Below are positions 25,245 to 33,488 of a DNA stretch of 64,000 bases, in pieces. Both the position numbers and the translations under genes were made by a program. Origin of the DNA: Oceanicaulis sp. BBD 1991-10 (GTDB taxonomy: Bacteria > Pseudomonadota > Alphaproteobacteria > Caulobacterales > Maricaulaceae); assembly GCA_001657295.1 (NCBI GenBank), contig LYSW01000012.1, positions 2,572 to 66,571 on the forward strand, in the 5' to 3' direction. Numbering within the stretch: the first letter of the stretch is position 1; each line of letters opens with the position of its first letter. The notes under the pieces were generated by a model that was given only the letters and a program-made list of their open reading frames with translations, was not told the origin of the DNA and searched no databases.

Positions 25245-26489
25245 TTAAACGGCGCCAGCCTCGAGGGGTTCCGCATTCGGGCGGTGCCGGTCGAAGATCG
25301 CCAGCGCCCAGGCGCCGAAGCCCAGGAAGGTGACGATCAGCCCCACCAGCAGCCCGATCGGGGGCACCACGTGCAGGGCCGCGATCACCAGCAGCACGGC
25401 GAGCAGAGAGCCGATGCGGATCAGCAGGCCGGCCCGGTCGCCGGAGCGGTTGAAGATCATGTCGCCGACCACCACGCCGCCGAAGATGTAGGCGAGGAAG
25501 TAGACGAAGGGGATCGCCAGGATCACGAAGGGCGTCAGCAATGCGCCGATGATGGTGATCGCCAGCAGCACGGCCAAGGTCAGCAGCAGCATCCACATGG
25601 TCGCCCACAGGATCAGGCCCAGACCCGCCGACACCCAAGGCCGCGCGCGGAACCGGTTGGACATCCGTGCCAGCGAACGCGGGAAGAGCAGCGCGATGAA
25701 CAGGCCCAGGATGAAGGCCGCCGAGCCATAGAGCGCGCCCACCGCCCAGAAGCCGGGAAAGATATCGACCGGGACATCGAAATCATGGTCGATCCGGCTC
25801 TCGTCGAAGCGCTCTTCGATATACTCGATCTCCGGCACCTGGGCGCCCGCTTCAATGACCGGCGCGTTCGGGCCGCGCACCGTGATCGGGCCGACGATCA
25901 CGGCGTCCGGGCCGATCGTCACGTCGCGGGCGTAAACCTCGACCCGGCCGTCAAACACGCCGCCCAGAACCAATTCGTCCGCGGCGATGTCGACCGGGCC
26001 GACAAAGCGGCCTTCGGCCAGCACGGCGTCGCCCTGAAGCGTCGCCGGCCCGTTGACCACTGCGGTGCGCTCGACATGAACGACGGCGCCGGCGGATTCC
26101 AGCTCGCCGCCGATCAGGCCGGTGATGTTCACATCCGCGCCGAAGGCGGCCAGATCGCCCATCACATTGGCGCCCACCGACACGTCGGCGCCGGCGGTGG
26201 CCGCATCGCCCATGATGTCGCCGTTCAGGGTGATGTCGGCGCCGAAGGCTGCGACGTCGTTGCCCGCATCGACATTGATGTCGATATCGGCCGCGAACAC
26301 GGCCAGATCGCCGCCGACACGCCCGGTCACATTGGCTTCGGCCGCAAACACGGCCTGGTCGCTATTGGTGTCCAGATTGATGTCGACTTCGCCGCCGAAA
26401 TACTGCGCGCTTGCGCCAGCGGCCGCGAGGCCGGTCAGGCTGGCCGCGGCCAACGCCGCCGTGAAGATCGAATTGAGTTTCCTGAACAT
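25245..26489 (-). CDS. Exported bactofilin-like beta-repeat protein with C-terminal membrane domain
   Basis: 414 residues from ATG 26489 (MFRKLNSIFTAALAA, signal peptide ending ASAQ). Residues about 30-210 are a polymer-forming repeat: units such as DVAAFGADITLNGDIMGD and DLAAFGADVNITGLIGGE recur about every 18 residues, as in right-handed beta-solenoids of bactofilin type. The C-terminal half has about five hydrophobic helices (ALYGSAAFILGLFIALLF onward). So the solenoid is predicted periplasmic with an inner membrane anchor, unlike cytoplasmic bactofilins. Four bases downstream of a lipoprotein of the same repeat type, so one operon. Function unknown. Confidence 0.8.
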   Translation of the reverse strand: MFRKLNSIFTAALAAASLTGLAAAGASAQYFGGEVDINLDTNSDQAVFAAEANVTGRVGGDLAVFAADIDINVDAGNDVAAFGADITLNGDIMGDAATAGADVSVGANVMGDLAAFGADVNITGLIGGELESAGAVVHVERTAVVNGPATLQGDAVLAEGRFVGPVDIAADELVLGGVFDGRVEVYARDVTIGPDAVIVGPITVRGPNAPVIEAGAQVPEIEYIEERFDESRIDHDFDVPVDIFPGFWAVGALYGSAAFILGLFIALLFPRSLARMSNRFRARPWVSAGLGLILWATMWMLLLTLAVLLAITIIGALLTPFVILAIPFVYFLAYIFGGVVVGDMIFNRSGDRAGLLIRIGSLLAVLLVIAALHVVPPIGLLVGLIVTFLGFGAWALAIFDRHRPNAEPLEAGAV

Positions 26490-26493
26490 GGCT

Positions 26494-27324
26494 CTAGCCC
26501 TCCCAGCCGCGTTCGCACCGTTCGCCATTGCGGGCGGTGAATTGGATGTCGGCGGCTGATCCGCCTTGAATTTCAGGCTCTGCATCGGCGGTGAGGGCCA
26601 ACGGCCCGGTCACCTGCCCTGTGATGACGACGGTGCGCGCGCAGATGCGCCCGCCGCCAATTCGGCCGTTGATCTCCACCAGCCCGTCCTCGGCGTTCCA
26701 GGGCCGCCGGCCCGGATCGACCGACAGGCGAACTTCGCCGTCGACATCGCCGTTAAGCTTGGCCGTCCGGGCGCTCAGCGTCAGATCGCCGCCGACCCTG
26801 CCGTCATGAATGAAGTCGGCCGCAGCAGCCTCCAGCGAGCCGGAGATTTCCGCGTTCCGGGTGATCTCGACATCAGCGGCGCTGATATCGATTTCGGTGA
26901 ACCGTCCCGACAGCTCCGCGTCTGCGGACTGGGCGGAAAAGCGACCGCCGACGCTGCCGTCAAACACAAGATCGGCGGCCGCGATCTCCACGTCGCCGCC
27001 GACCGGACCCTCCCAGCGCACATCAGCGCCGGCGATCTCCACGTCGCGGTCCACAGCGCCGGTGAAGCGCACATCCGCGGCGGCGACCGACAGGCTGCCC
27101 GCCTGCAGGTCATTGGCGCGGAAGTCCGCACTGACCACGCTGACTTCGCCGCCGGCGCGTCCGGACGCGGTGATGTCCGCGCCCACCAGGCTGGCGTCGC
27201 CATCGGTGCTCAGCACCGAATCTCCAGAGGCGAAATAACCGCCGCCTCCGCCTGCTCTGACTTCAATACATCCACCGAGCATGACGGCGGTCGCCGCGGC
27301 GGTGGTGAGGAGGAATCGTCTCAT
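26494..27324 (-). CDS. Bactofilin-like beta-repeat lipoprotein
   Basis: 276 residues. Signal peptide with a good lipobox (MLGGC), then a Gly-rich linker (GGGGGYF) and about 190 residues of short repeats: DVEIAGADVRWEGPVGGD, DVEIAAADLVFDGSVGG. These alternate VEIxxAD with xGxVGG and fit a beta-solenoid. A C-terminal unit has two cysteines (GGGRICARTVVITGQV and GERCERGW). The same end pattern occurs in the 27522-28208 protein, so they are paralogues. Likely periplasmic, membrane-anchored. The promoter region holds an array of palindromes. Confidence 0.78.
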   Translation of the reverse strand: MRRFLLTTAAATAVMLGGCIEVRAGGGGGYFASGDSVLSTDGDASLVGADITASGRAGGEVSVVSADFRANDLQAGSLSVAAADVRFTGAVDRDVEIAGADVRWEGPVGGDVEIAAADLVFDGSVGGRFSAQSADAELSGRFTEIDISAADVEITRNAEISGSLEAAAADFIHDGRVGGDLTLSARTAKLNGDVDGEVRLSVDPGRRPWNAEDGLVEINGRIGGGRICARTVVITGQVTGPLALTADAEPEIQGGSAADIQFTARNGERCERGWEG

Positions 27325-27347
27325 CGGGTTTTGTCTCCCGTTTTTCT

Positions 27348-27423
27348 ATATGGGACCAACCATATCGAAACTCGATATCATATCGAAACTCGATAACAAA
27401 CACTTTTTTTCGATTTTCGATAA
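27348..27423. promoter_or_regulatory. Operator array: repeated TATCGA-N3-TCGATA palindromes
   Basis: ATATCGA-AAC-TCGATAT at 27362-27378 is a perfect 7-bp palindrome. It recurs 18 bases on (27380-27396, last base changed), and a degenerate third copy TTTCGA-TTT-TCGATA is at 27408-27422. ATATGG-N6-CCATAT at 27348-27365 overlaps the first. The array lies 24-99 bases upstream of the lipoprotein ATG in AT-rich DNA, so it should control the two-gene operon 27324-25245. The regulator is not in the window. Confidence 0.6.
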
Positions 27424-27465
27424 ATTTATTCCGCTGATCGATAAGGCGATACGCCTCTGAAACAC

Positions 27466-27496
27466 GAAAAAGGCCCGCGTTTTCAACGCGGGCCTT
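27466..27496 (-). terminator. Rho-independent terminator after the 27522-28208 gene
   Basis: AAGGCCCGCGTT-N3-AACGCGGGCCTT, a perfect 12-bp stem; on the minus strand it is followed by a run of T (CCTTTTTCG). It sits 25 bases past the stop of the lipoprotein gene and separates it from the downstream operon. Confidence 0.85.
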
Positions 27497-27521
27497 GCCT
27501 TTGAGGGGAGGAAATGGAGCG

Positions 27522-28208
27522 TTACACTTCGTCGCAGCGTTCGCCGTCTCTCGGGCGGTAGTCGACCAGGCTGGAGTCGAATCCGTCGCGGTAGCGCGGG
27601 GCTTCGTCCGCGATGACCGTCACCGATTCGCCGAGAACCGCGTCCCGCCCGAAGGTGACTTCGTGGGCGCAGATCTGACCGCCGGCGGCCAATTCGCCAT
27701 AGATTCGCACTTCAGATCGGTCCGAGCGCTCCCGGCCGAACATGGTGCGCGTGCGGCCCGATCCGGCGATTTCGACCGGCCCGTCGGCGCGGCCGCGAAA
27801 TTCGATCGAGCCGCCATTGGCCCGCAAGCCGGAAGCGAACTCGCCGCGAAACTCGATCGAGCCGCCATTGACATAGACATCGCCGGCGTATTCGCCGGTG
27901 AGGCTCACAGCGCCGCCATTGGCTTCGCTGTCGCCGCCCACGGAGCCGCGGATCTCAACGGCGCCGCCATTGGCTTCCAGGTCGCCGCCGATATCGGCGT
28001 CGACATCGACCGACGCGCCGTTCATTTCGACCCATCCGCCGACCCGTCCGCGCAGCGTGATCGCCGCCCCGTTCATGGCGACATTCCCGTCGGTGTCGAC
28101 CGTCCGGCTGCCAGCCAGGCCGTCGAACGTCGTCGTCGGCCCGTCCTGCGCCTGAACACAGGCTGTGGCCAGCAAAGCGGCGCTCGCCGCCGTCATCAGG
28201 GGTCTCAT
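27522..28208 (-). CDS. Bactofilin-like beta-repeat lipoprotein, paralogue
   Basis: 228 residues. N-terminus MRPLMTAASAALLATACVQA is a signal peptide with lipobox LATAC. The central part repeats ANGGAVEIRGSVGGDSE, ANGGAVSLTGEYAGDVY, VNGGSIEFRGEFASGLR and ANGGSIEFRGRADGPVE, about 19 residues per unit, a regular beta-solenoid pattern. The C-terminal block GGQICAHEVTFGRDAVLGE and final GERCDEV resemble the end of the 26494-27324 protein, with the same two cysteines. Has its own terminator and probably its own promoter. Function unknown. Confidence 0.78.
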   Translation of the reverse strand: MRPLMTAASAALLATACVQAQDGPTTTFDGLAGSRTVDTDGNVAMNGAAITLRGRVGGWVEMNGASVDVDADIGGDLEANGGAVEIRGSVGGDSEANGGAVSLTGEYAGDVYVNGGSIEFRGEFASGLRANGGSIEFRGRADGPVEIAGSGRTRTMFGRERSDRSEVRIYGELAAGGQICAHEVTFGRDAVLGESVTVIADEAPRYRDGFDSSLVDYRPRDGERCDEV

Positions 28209-28486
28209 CGTCTGTTATCTCCCAACCTCAGCCGGGCGCAACGCCACAGCTTTGAGCGTAAAGATGCGCGCCGCGCTTTGCGCGGATGCATCCAGCAGAT
28301 GAATTTTTGGTAAGGTTGAAGGCGCAAGCCGCCCGGCGCTCCGCGGTGGCGAAGCCGCAGCGGCTTCATCTTTTCCGTGTCACAGCCCGGTTCATCCGGA
28401 CCGCCTTGCCGGTCGGTCCAACGGCGCGCCATCGGTCCTCAGACAGGCCAGGGATGACAGGCGCCGGCGGATCGCCGTGCAAAGGG
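28209..28486. other. Intergenic region between the beta-repeat lipoprotein and lpdA
   Basis: 278 bases with no credible gene. It holds the upstream region of the 28208 gene and the downstream region of lpdA. A short GGACCG...CGGTCC inverted repeat near 28400 could be a weak lpdA terminator but lacks a T-run. Confidence 0.5.
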
Positions 28487-29902
28487 CTAGTAGTGGATGA
28501 CCTGCCCGTACGCGTCGAGCACGCTTTCATGCATCATTTCGCTCAAGGTCGGATGCGGGAAGATGGTGTGCATCAATTCCGCTTCCGTGGTCTCCAGCGT
28601 CTTGCCCACGACATAGCCTTGAATCAGCTCGGTGACCTCCGCGCCGACCATATGGGCGCCGATCAGCTCGCCGGTCTCGGCGTCGAATATCGTCTTGATC
28701 AGGCCCTGGTCTTCGCCCAGCGCGATCGCCTTGCCGTTGCCGACGAAGGGGAAGCGGCCGACCTTGATCTTGCGCCCCGCCTCCTTGGCCCTGGCCTCGG
28801 TGAGGCCCACCGAGGCGACCTGCGGGTGGCAATAGGTGCAGCCGGGGATATTCTCTTTGACGATCGGATGCGGGTTCTTGCCGGCGATCGCCTCCACGCA
28901 GATCACGCCCTCATGACTGGCCTTGTGGGCGAGCCAGGGCGCGCCGGTGACGTCGCCGATGGCGTAGAGCCCCGGCACGCCGGTGCGGCCATAGCCGTCG
29001 GCGACCACATGACCGCGATCAATCTTCACGCCCAAGGCCTCCAACCCCAGACCTTCCACATTGCCGGTGATGCCGATGGCGAGGATGACCTTGTCGACGC
29101 TCACGGTTTCCGTCTTGCCGGATTTGAGCGCGATGCCGGCTTTCACGCCGGAAGCGGACTTCTCCAGTCCTTTGACCTGAGCTTCGGTGTGTAAGGTCAG
29201 ACCGCGCTTCTTGAAGACCTTGGCGGCGAAGGCGGAAATCTCTTCATCCTCCGCCGGCAGGATGCGGTCGACCATTTCAACGACCGTCACGTCCGCGCCC
29301 ATGGCGGCGTAAAAGCTGGCGAACTCCATGCCGATCGCGCCCGATCCGATCACCAAAAGGGATTTCGGCATGGCGTCCGGCGTCATGGCTTCCTTATAGG
29401 TCCAGACATGCTGGCCATCGGCCTCCAGGCCGGCCGAAGGAATGGTCCGCGCCCTTGCGCCGGTGGCGAGGATGACATGCTTGGCGGCATAGCCCGTGTC
29501 CTTGCCGTCCTTGCCTTTGACGATGACTTTCGGAGCCGCAGCCCCCGTCTCCAGGCGCGCTTCGCCGTCGATGACGGCGATCTTGTTTTTCTTCATCAGC
29601 CCGGTGACGCCGGAGGACAAACGCCCCGCCACCTTGCGCGAGCGCTTGACGACCTTGTCGAGATCAAAGCCGATATTGTCGGCCTTCAGCCCGAATTCCT
29701 CGGCGCGGTGGAACAGCTCGTAGATATCGGCCGTGCGCAGCAGCGCCTTGGTCGGGATGCAGCCCCAGTTCAGGCAGATGCCGCCCATATGCTCGCGTTC
29801 GACCACGGCGGTCTTCATGCCCAGCTGCGCGGCGCGGATCGCCGCCACATAGCCGCCCGGCCCGCCGCCGATGACGATGAGATCAAACTGTGTCGCAGAC
29901 AT
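28487..29902 (-). CDS. lpdA: Dihydrolipoyl dehydrogenase (E3)
   Basis: 471-residue FAD enzyme that reoxidises lipoamide in 2-oxoacid dehydrogenase complexes. FAD site VIGGGPGGYVAAIRAAQLG at the N-terminus, redox-active disulfide GGICLNWGCIPTKALL, NAD site VIGSGAIGMEFA, second FAD motif YAIGDVTGAPWLAHKASHEG, and the C-terminal HTIFPHPTLSEMMHE with the catalytic His-Glu. In many alphaproteobacteria lpdA is followed directly by lipA; here the three beta-repeat genes lie between them. No pdh genes in the window. Confidence 0.95.
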   Translation of the reverse strand: MSATQFDLIVIGGGPGGYVAAIRAAQLGMKTAVVEREHMGGICLNWGCIPTKALLRTADIYELFHRAEEFGLKADNIGFDLDKVVKRSRKVAGRLSSGVTGLMKKNKIAVIDGEARLETGAAAPKVIVKGKDGKDTGYAAKHVILATGARARTIPSAGLEADGQHVWTYKEAMTPDAMPKSLLVIGSGAIGMEFASFYAAMGADVTVVEMVDRILPAEDEEISAFAAKVFKKRGLTLHTEAQVKGLEKSASGVKAGIALKSGKTETVSVDKVILAIGITGNVEGLGLEALGVKIDRGHVVADGYGRTGVPGLYAIGDVTGAPWLAHKASHEGVICVEAIAGKNPHPIVKENIPGCTYCHPQVASVGLTEARAKEAGRKIKVGRFPFVGNGKAIALGEDQGLIKTIFDAETGELIGAHMVGAEVTELIQGYVVGKTLETTEAELMHTIFPHPTLSEMMHESVLDAYGQVIHY

Positions 29903-30036
29903 GAAACGCGCTCCGCTGAAGCCAGGCTGTGCGCCCGTCTTAGCGTGCGCGCGCCATATCCGCCACCGCGTTCACGCATGGCTTCCCTGCAGCGCGCGCA
30001 AGCGCCATGCTGCGGGCGACCAAGGAGATCCGCACC

Positions 30037-30936
30037 ATGCCCGTCAAATCCCTGCGCACGCCCGAAGATCGGTTCGAAAACCTGCCGGATTGGGGCTATC
30101 AACCCAACTATATCGACGATCTGCCCGGCTATGAGGGCTTGCGCCTGGCCTATGTGGACGAGGGCCCGAAGCAGGGCGCGCCGACCTTTCTGTGCCTGCA
30201 CGGAGAGCCGAGCTGGGGCTTTCTTTATCGCAAGATGGCGCCGGTTTTTCTCGCGGCGGGCGCCCGCGTGGTCATTCCGGACCTGTTGGGCTTTGGACGC
30301 TCGGACAAGCCGGTGGAGGACGCCGTCTACACCTTTGATTGGCACCGCAATTATCTCAAAGCCTTCCTGGAGCGCATGGATCTGAGGGATGTCTGCCTGG
30401 TCTGCCAGGACTGGGGCGGACTGCTCGGATTGACCTTGCCGATGGATCACCCCGACCGCTTTACGCGGCTCTTGGTGATGAACACCGCCATCGGCGTCGG
30501 CAAGGGCGCCAGTGAAGGCTTCATCGCCTGGCGCGACTTCATGGCGAACACGCCTGATCTGGACGTGGCGGGCCTGATGAAGCGCGCCACGCCGATCCTG
30601 TCGGACGAAGAAGCGGCCGCCTACGCCGCCCCCTTCCCCACCGCCGAACACAAGGCGGGCGTGCGCCGCTTTCCGGCTCTGGTGCCGATCACGCCGGATA
30701 TGGAAGGGGTCGAGACCGGTCTGAAGGCGGTGGAGTTCTGGTCGCAGCGCTGGACCGGCGACAGCTTCATGGCCATCGGCATGCAGGACCCGGTGCTCGG
30801 TCCGGACACCATGGCCTGGCTGCGCTCGGTCATCAAAGGATGCCCCGAACCCCTGAAAATCGCCGAGGGCGGCCACTTCGTTCAGGAATGGGGCGAGCCG
30901 ATCGCGAAGGCGGCGCTGGAACGGTTCGGGCTCTAA
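30037..30936 (+). CDS. Haloalkane dehalogenase, subfamily HLD-I
   Basis: 299 residues from ATG 30037, which has AAGGAG nine bases upstream. Alpha/beta hydrolase that cleaves carbon-halogen bonds by nucleophilic substitution. HGEPSWGFLYRKM gives the oxyanion/Glu site; nucleophile Asp about 125 with the halide-binding Trp next to it in CQDWGG; Asp in GMQDPVLGPD; His in EGGHFVQEWG. This arrangement is DhlA-like HLD-I. Divergent from lpdA; the stop overlaps the convergent GT39 gene by four bases. Natural substrate not predictable; a marine halogenated compound is possible. Confidence 0.88.
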   Translation: MPVKSLRTPEDRFENLPDWGYQPNYIDDLPGYEGLRLAYVDEGPKQGAPTFLCLHGEPSWGFLYRKMAPVFLAAGARVVIPDLLGFGRSDKPVEDAVYTFDWHRNYLKAFLERMDLRDVCLVCQDWGGLLGLTLPMDHPDRFTRLLVMNTAIGVGKGASEGFIAWRDFMANTPDLDVAGLMKRATPILSDEEAAAYAAPFPTAEHKAGVRRFPALVPITPDMEGVETGLKAVEFWSQRWTGDSFMAIGMQDPVLGPDTMAWLRSVIKGCPEPLKIAEGGHFVQEWGEPIAKAALERFGL

Positions 30937-32639
30937 CGCGCCGGGGCGGTCAGGCCGGAGCCGTCAAGCGTGTAAAATGTCAGCGATAAATCATCGCCCT
31001 TCACCGAGTTGTAGCCGTTCATGCGGGCCAGCGCGGTGAGTTCGGCGCCGGCGGCGCTGGTCACGGCGAGAAAGGCCTCCTGCTCCGCCGCATCGACGAT
31101 GGCGAGGCCGCACGCGCGGTGCTCCAGCAGGAATTCCGCGGCATCGGTTCCGCTATGGGCGAGCCAGGTGGCGGTGCCCAGATTAAAGGCGTTGGACGGC
31201 TCGCGATAACCCGCGATTGTGCGATGCTGCACTTCGCAGCCTTCAAAGCTGTTGGCGATCTGGGCGACGCGGTGGGAGCTCCACAAAGGATCGATCGCCG
31301 GGATCGCGACGGCGAAGGCGCAGGCGTACAGCGCCGCCGCCGACACGCCGACGCCTAAGAGGCGCTTCAGGCTGGGCCGCAGCAAAAGCGCCAGGATCGC
31401 GACCGCCGCCACTGCGCCGAAGCCGATCGTGATCCACGCGGCGAGGTCCGGTTCCCGGCCCAGCTCGCGATTGGCGATCACCGGAGCGGCGGACAAAACC
31501 AGCGCGACCATGATGGCCACTGCGCCCAGCGCCCAATGGGCCGCGCGCTGCCAGAGCCCGCTCAGCAAGGACTGGGCGTTCACCAGCCCGAAACCGATCA
31601 GCATCGCCATCGCCGGAAAGGCGGGCAGGGTGTAGTGCGGCAGCTTGGTCGCGACGAATTCAAACACGATATAGACCGGGATGATCCAGCTGATCAGGAA
31701 TTTGATCCGGTCATCGCTTCGGTGCGCCCAGGCCGCCAACACGCCCAGCGCCAGCAGCGCCACGCCCGGCCACAGCGTCACCGCCGTCAAACCGATATGA
31801 AAACCGAGCGGGCCGGAGTGCGCCTCCTGCGCCTCGCCGACCTTGTCCAGCATGGAATGGCCGACCGCCTCGTAATAAAACGCCCAGTCGGTCTCCAGAT
31901 TGATGGCGATGAACCAGGGCCCGAAGATCAACAGCGCGAGCGGGACGCCGAATTCAGGGCGCAGCTTGAGCAATAGCTTGGGATCGCGCTTCCAGGCCGT
32001 GAAGGCGATCGCGGTCAGCGCGGTGACCATGAAGAAGATCGGCCCCTTCACCAACAGCGTGAGCCCGATCGCCCCCCACATCACCGCCGGCCAGCCGATG
32101 AATTTGGGCCGCGCCTCCTTGACCTGGAGCATCAAAACCATGAGCGAGGCCTGGGCGATCATCCCGAAACCCAGCAGGATCGCGTCGGTTTTCGCCGTGC
32201 GCGCCTCCACCGACAAGGTCAGGCAGATCGCCAGCACGATCCCGGCGGCGAGGCCCACGGGCGGGCTGAAAAAGCGCGCGCCCATCCACGCGGTGATCGC
32301 CACGGCCAGAAGCGCGAACAAAAATCCCGGCAGGCGGTGGGCGCCGATCGGCGCGTCCGCGCCGCCAAATGGCGCGGCGGCCACCGTCTGCAGCCAGTAG
32401 GAGCCGGCCGGCTGCTTGTGCCGGTCATACTCCTGGAAATTGATATTGAGATAGTCGCCCGATTCCATCATCTGGCGGGCCGCCTGGGCGTAGCGGGACT
32501 CGTCGCGGTCCATGGGCGGCACGGAGAAGATGCCGGTCGACAGCGTCACCGCGGCCAGAAGCATCAGCACGATCCAGGCCGGCCGGGTCAGGCCGCCCGT
32601 CGGCGAGCTTTCGGTGATGCGCTGAAGGAATGCGTCCAT
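30933..32639 (-). CDS. Glycosyltransferase family 39 (ArnT-like) membrane protein
   Basis: 568 residues with about 12 transmembrane helices. The GT-C signature PPMDRDESRYAQAARQM places the catalytic Asp in the first periplasmic loop, and KQPAGSYWLQ is the second conserved site seen in ArnT. These enzymes move a sugar from undecaprenyl phosphate to lipid A or another acceptor on the periplasmic side. Six bases downstream of a DPM1/ArnC-like GT2 that would make the lipid-linked donor, so the pair is a functional unit. Acceptor unknown. Confidence 0.87.
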   Translation of the reverse strand: MDAFLQRITESSPTGGLTRPAWIVLMLLAAVTLSTGIFSVPPMDRDESRYAQAARQMMESGDYLNINFQEYDRHKQPAGSYWLQTVAAAPFGGADAPIGAHRLPGFLFALLAVAITAWMGARFFSPPVGLAAGIVLAICLTLSVEARTAKTDAILLGFGMIAQASLMVLMLQVKEARPKFIGWPAVMWGAIGLTLLVKGPIFFMVTALTAIAFTAWKRDPKLLLKLRPEFGVPLALLIFGPWFIAINLETDWAFYYEAVGHSMLDKVGEAQEAHSGPLGFHIGLTAVTLWPGVALLALGVLAAWAHRSDDRIKFLISWIIPVYIVFEFVATKLPHYTLPAFPAMAMLIGFGLVNAQSLLSGLWQRAAHWALGAVAIMVALVLSAAPVIANRELGREPDLAAWITIGFGAVAAVAILALLLRPSLKRLLGVGVSAAALYACAFAVAIPAIDPLWSSHRVAQIANSFEGCEVQHRTIAGYREPSNAFNLGTATWLAHSGTDAAEFLLEHRACGLAIVDAAEQEAFLAVTSAAGAELTALARMNGYNSVKGDDLSLTFYTLDGSGLTAPAR

Positions 32640-32645
32640 GTCCGC

Positions 32646-33404
32646 TCAGCTCCGCTCGGGCCGGCGCAGCAATTCCGGGCCCGGCGTATGGGTGCGCCGC
32701 ATGAGCCAGATCACGCCGAGAAGATCAAACAGGCCCGCCGCCGCCCGGCCCAGATTGGTGTATTTGGATTGTCCGGCCGCCCTTGCCCGGTTGACCACGG
32801 GCACGTTGACGATCTCATAGCCCAGATGCCGCGTCAGCGCCGGCAGATAGCGGTGCAGCGCGTCAAAAAACGGCATCGCCAGAAACACGTCGCGCACGAT
32901 CAGCTTCAGGCCGCAGGCGGTGTCCGGGCAATCATCGTTGAGCAGGCTGCGGCGCAGGCCATTGGCCAGGCGAGACGCGAATTTGCGATTGGCGCCGTCG
33001 GTCCGGTTGGTCCGATTGCCCGCAACCAGCCCCACCTCGCCGACCGTGGACAGGTCCACCGCCTTGGCCATGTCGACGACCGAGCGCGGATCATCCTGAC
33101 CGTCTCCATCCATGGTCGCGGCCCAGATCGCGCGGGCGTGCAGCATGCCGGTGCGCAGCGCCGCGCTCTTGCCGGAGCGTTGCCGGTGGCGCACCACGCG
33201 CACGCGCCGATCTTCGCCGGCCAGCTCGGACAACGCGCCGGCGGTGTCGTCCGCGCTGCCGTCGTCAATCACGATGATTTCAAAGCTGGAGAACGCCTCG
33301 TCGAACACGCTGATCGCCTCGCGCACCACAGCCACGATGCTCTCCGCCTCATTATAGGCCGGGATCACAACGGAGATGTCTGGGGCGATGTCGGTCGCGG
33401 CCAT
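32646..33404 (-). CDS. Polyprenyl-phosphate glycosyltransferase, GT2 (DPM1-like)
   Basis: 252-residue GT2 enzyme. VVIPAYNEAESIVAVV opens the GT-A fold, VIDDGSADDTAGAL is the nucleotide-sugar site, and TMDGDGQDDPRSV carries the metal-binding acidic residues; ALRTGMLHARAIW is typical. Dolichol- or undecaprenyl-phosphate sugar synthase family without C-terminal membrane helices, so cytosolic and peripheral. Coupled closely (six bases) to the GT39 gene as its donor-making partner. Confidence 0.88.
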   Translation of the reverse strand: MAATDIAPDISVVIPAYNEAESIVAVVREAISVFDEAFSSFEIIVIDDGSADDTAGALSELAGEDRRVRVVRHRQRSGKSAALRTGMLHARAIWAATMDGDGQDDPRSVVDMAKAVDLSTVGEVGLVAGNRTNRTDGANRKFASRLANGLRRSLLNDDCPDTACGLKLIVRDVFLAMPFFDALHRYLPALTRHLGYEIVNVPVVNRARAAGQSKYTNLGRAAAGLFDLLGVIWLMRRTHTPGPELLRRPERS

Positions 33405-33488
33405 GGCTTGGGTCCGGGGTCAGCTCGGACGTCTGTTAGCGCGAAGCGCGGCCTGCGGGCAATGATCGAGCGCGGCGAGGCGCGCCGA

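Noticed and set aside
25233-26540. 435-residue plus-strand ORF
   Set aside because: Antisense of the beta-repeat membrane protein; His/Gln/Arg-rich shadow without ribosome site.
25245-28208. The beta-repeat trio as a CRISPR or DNA tandem repeat
   Set aside because: The repeats are at protein level with degenerate DNA; no identical direct repeats with spacers exist.
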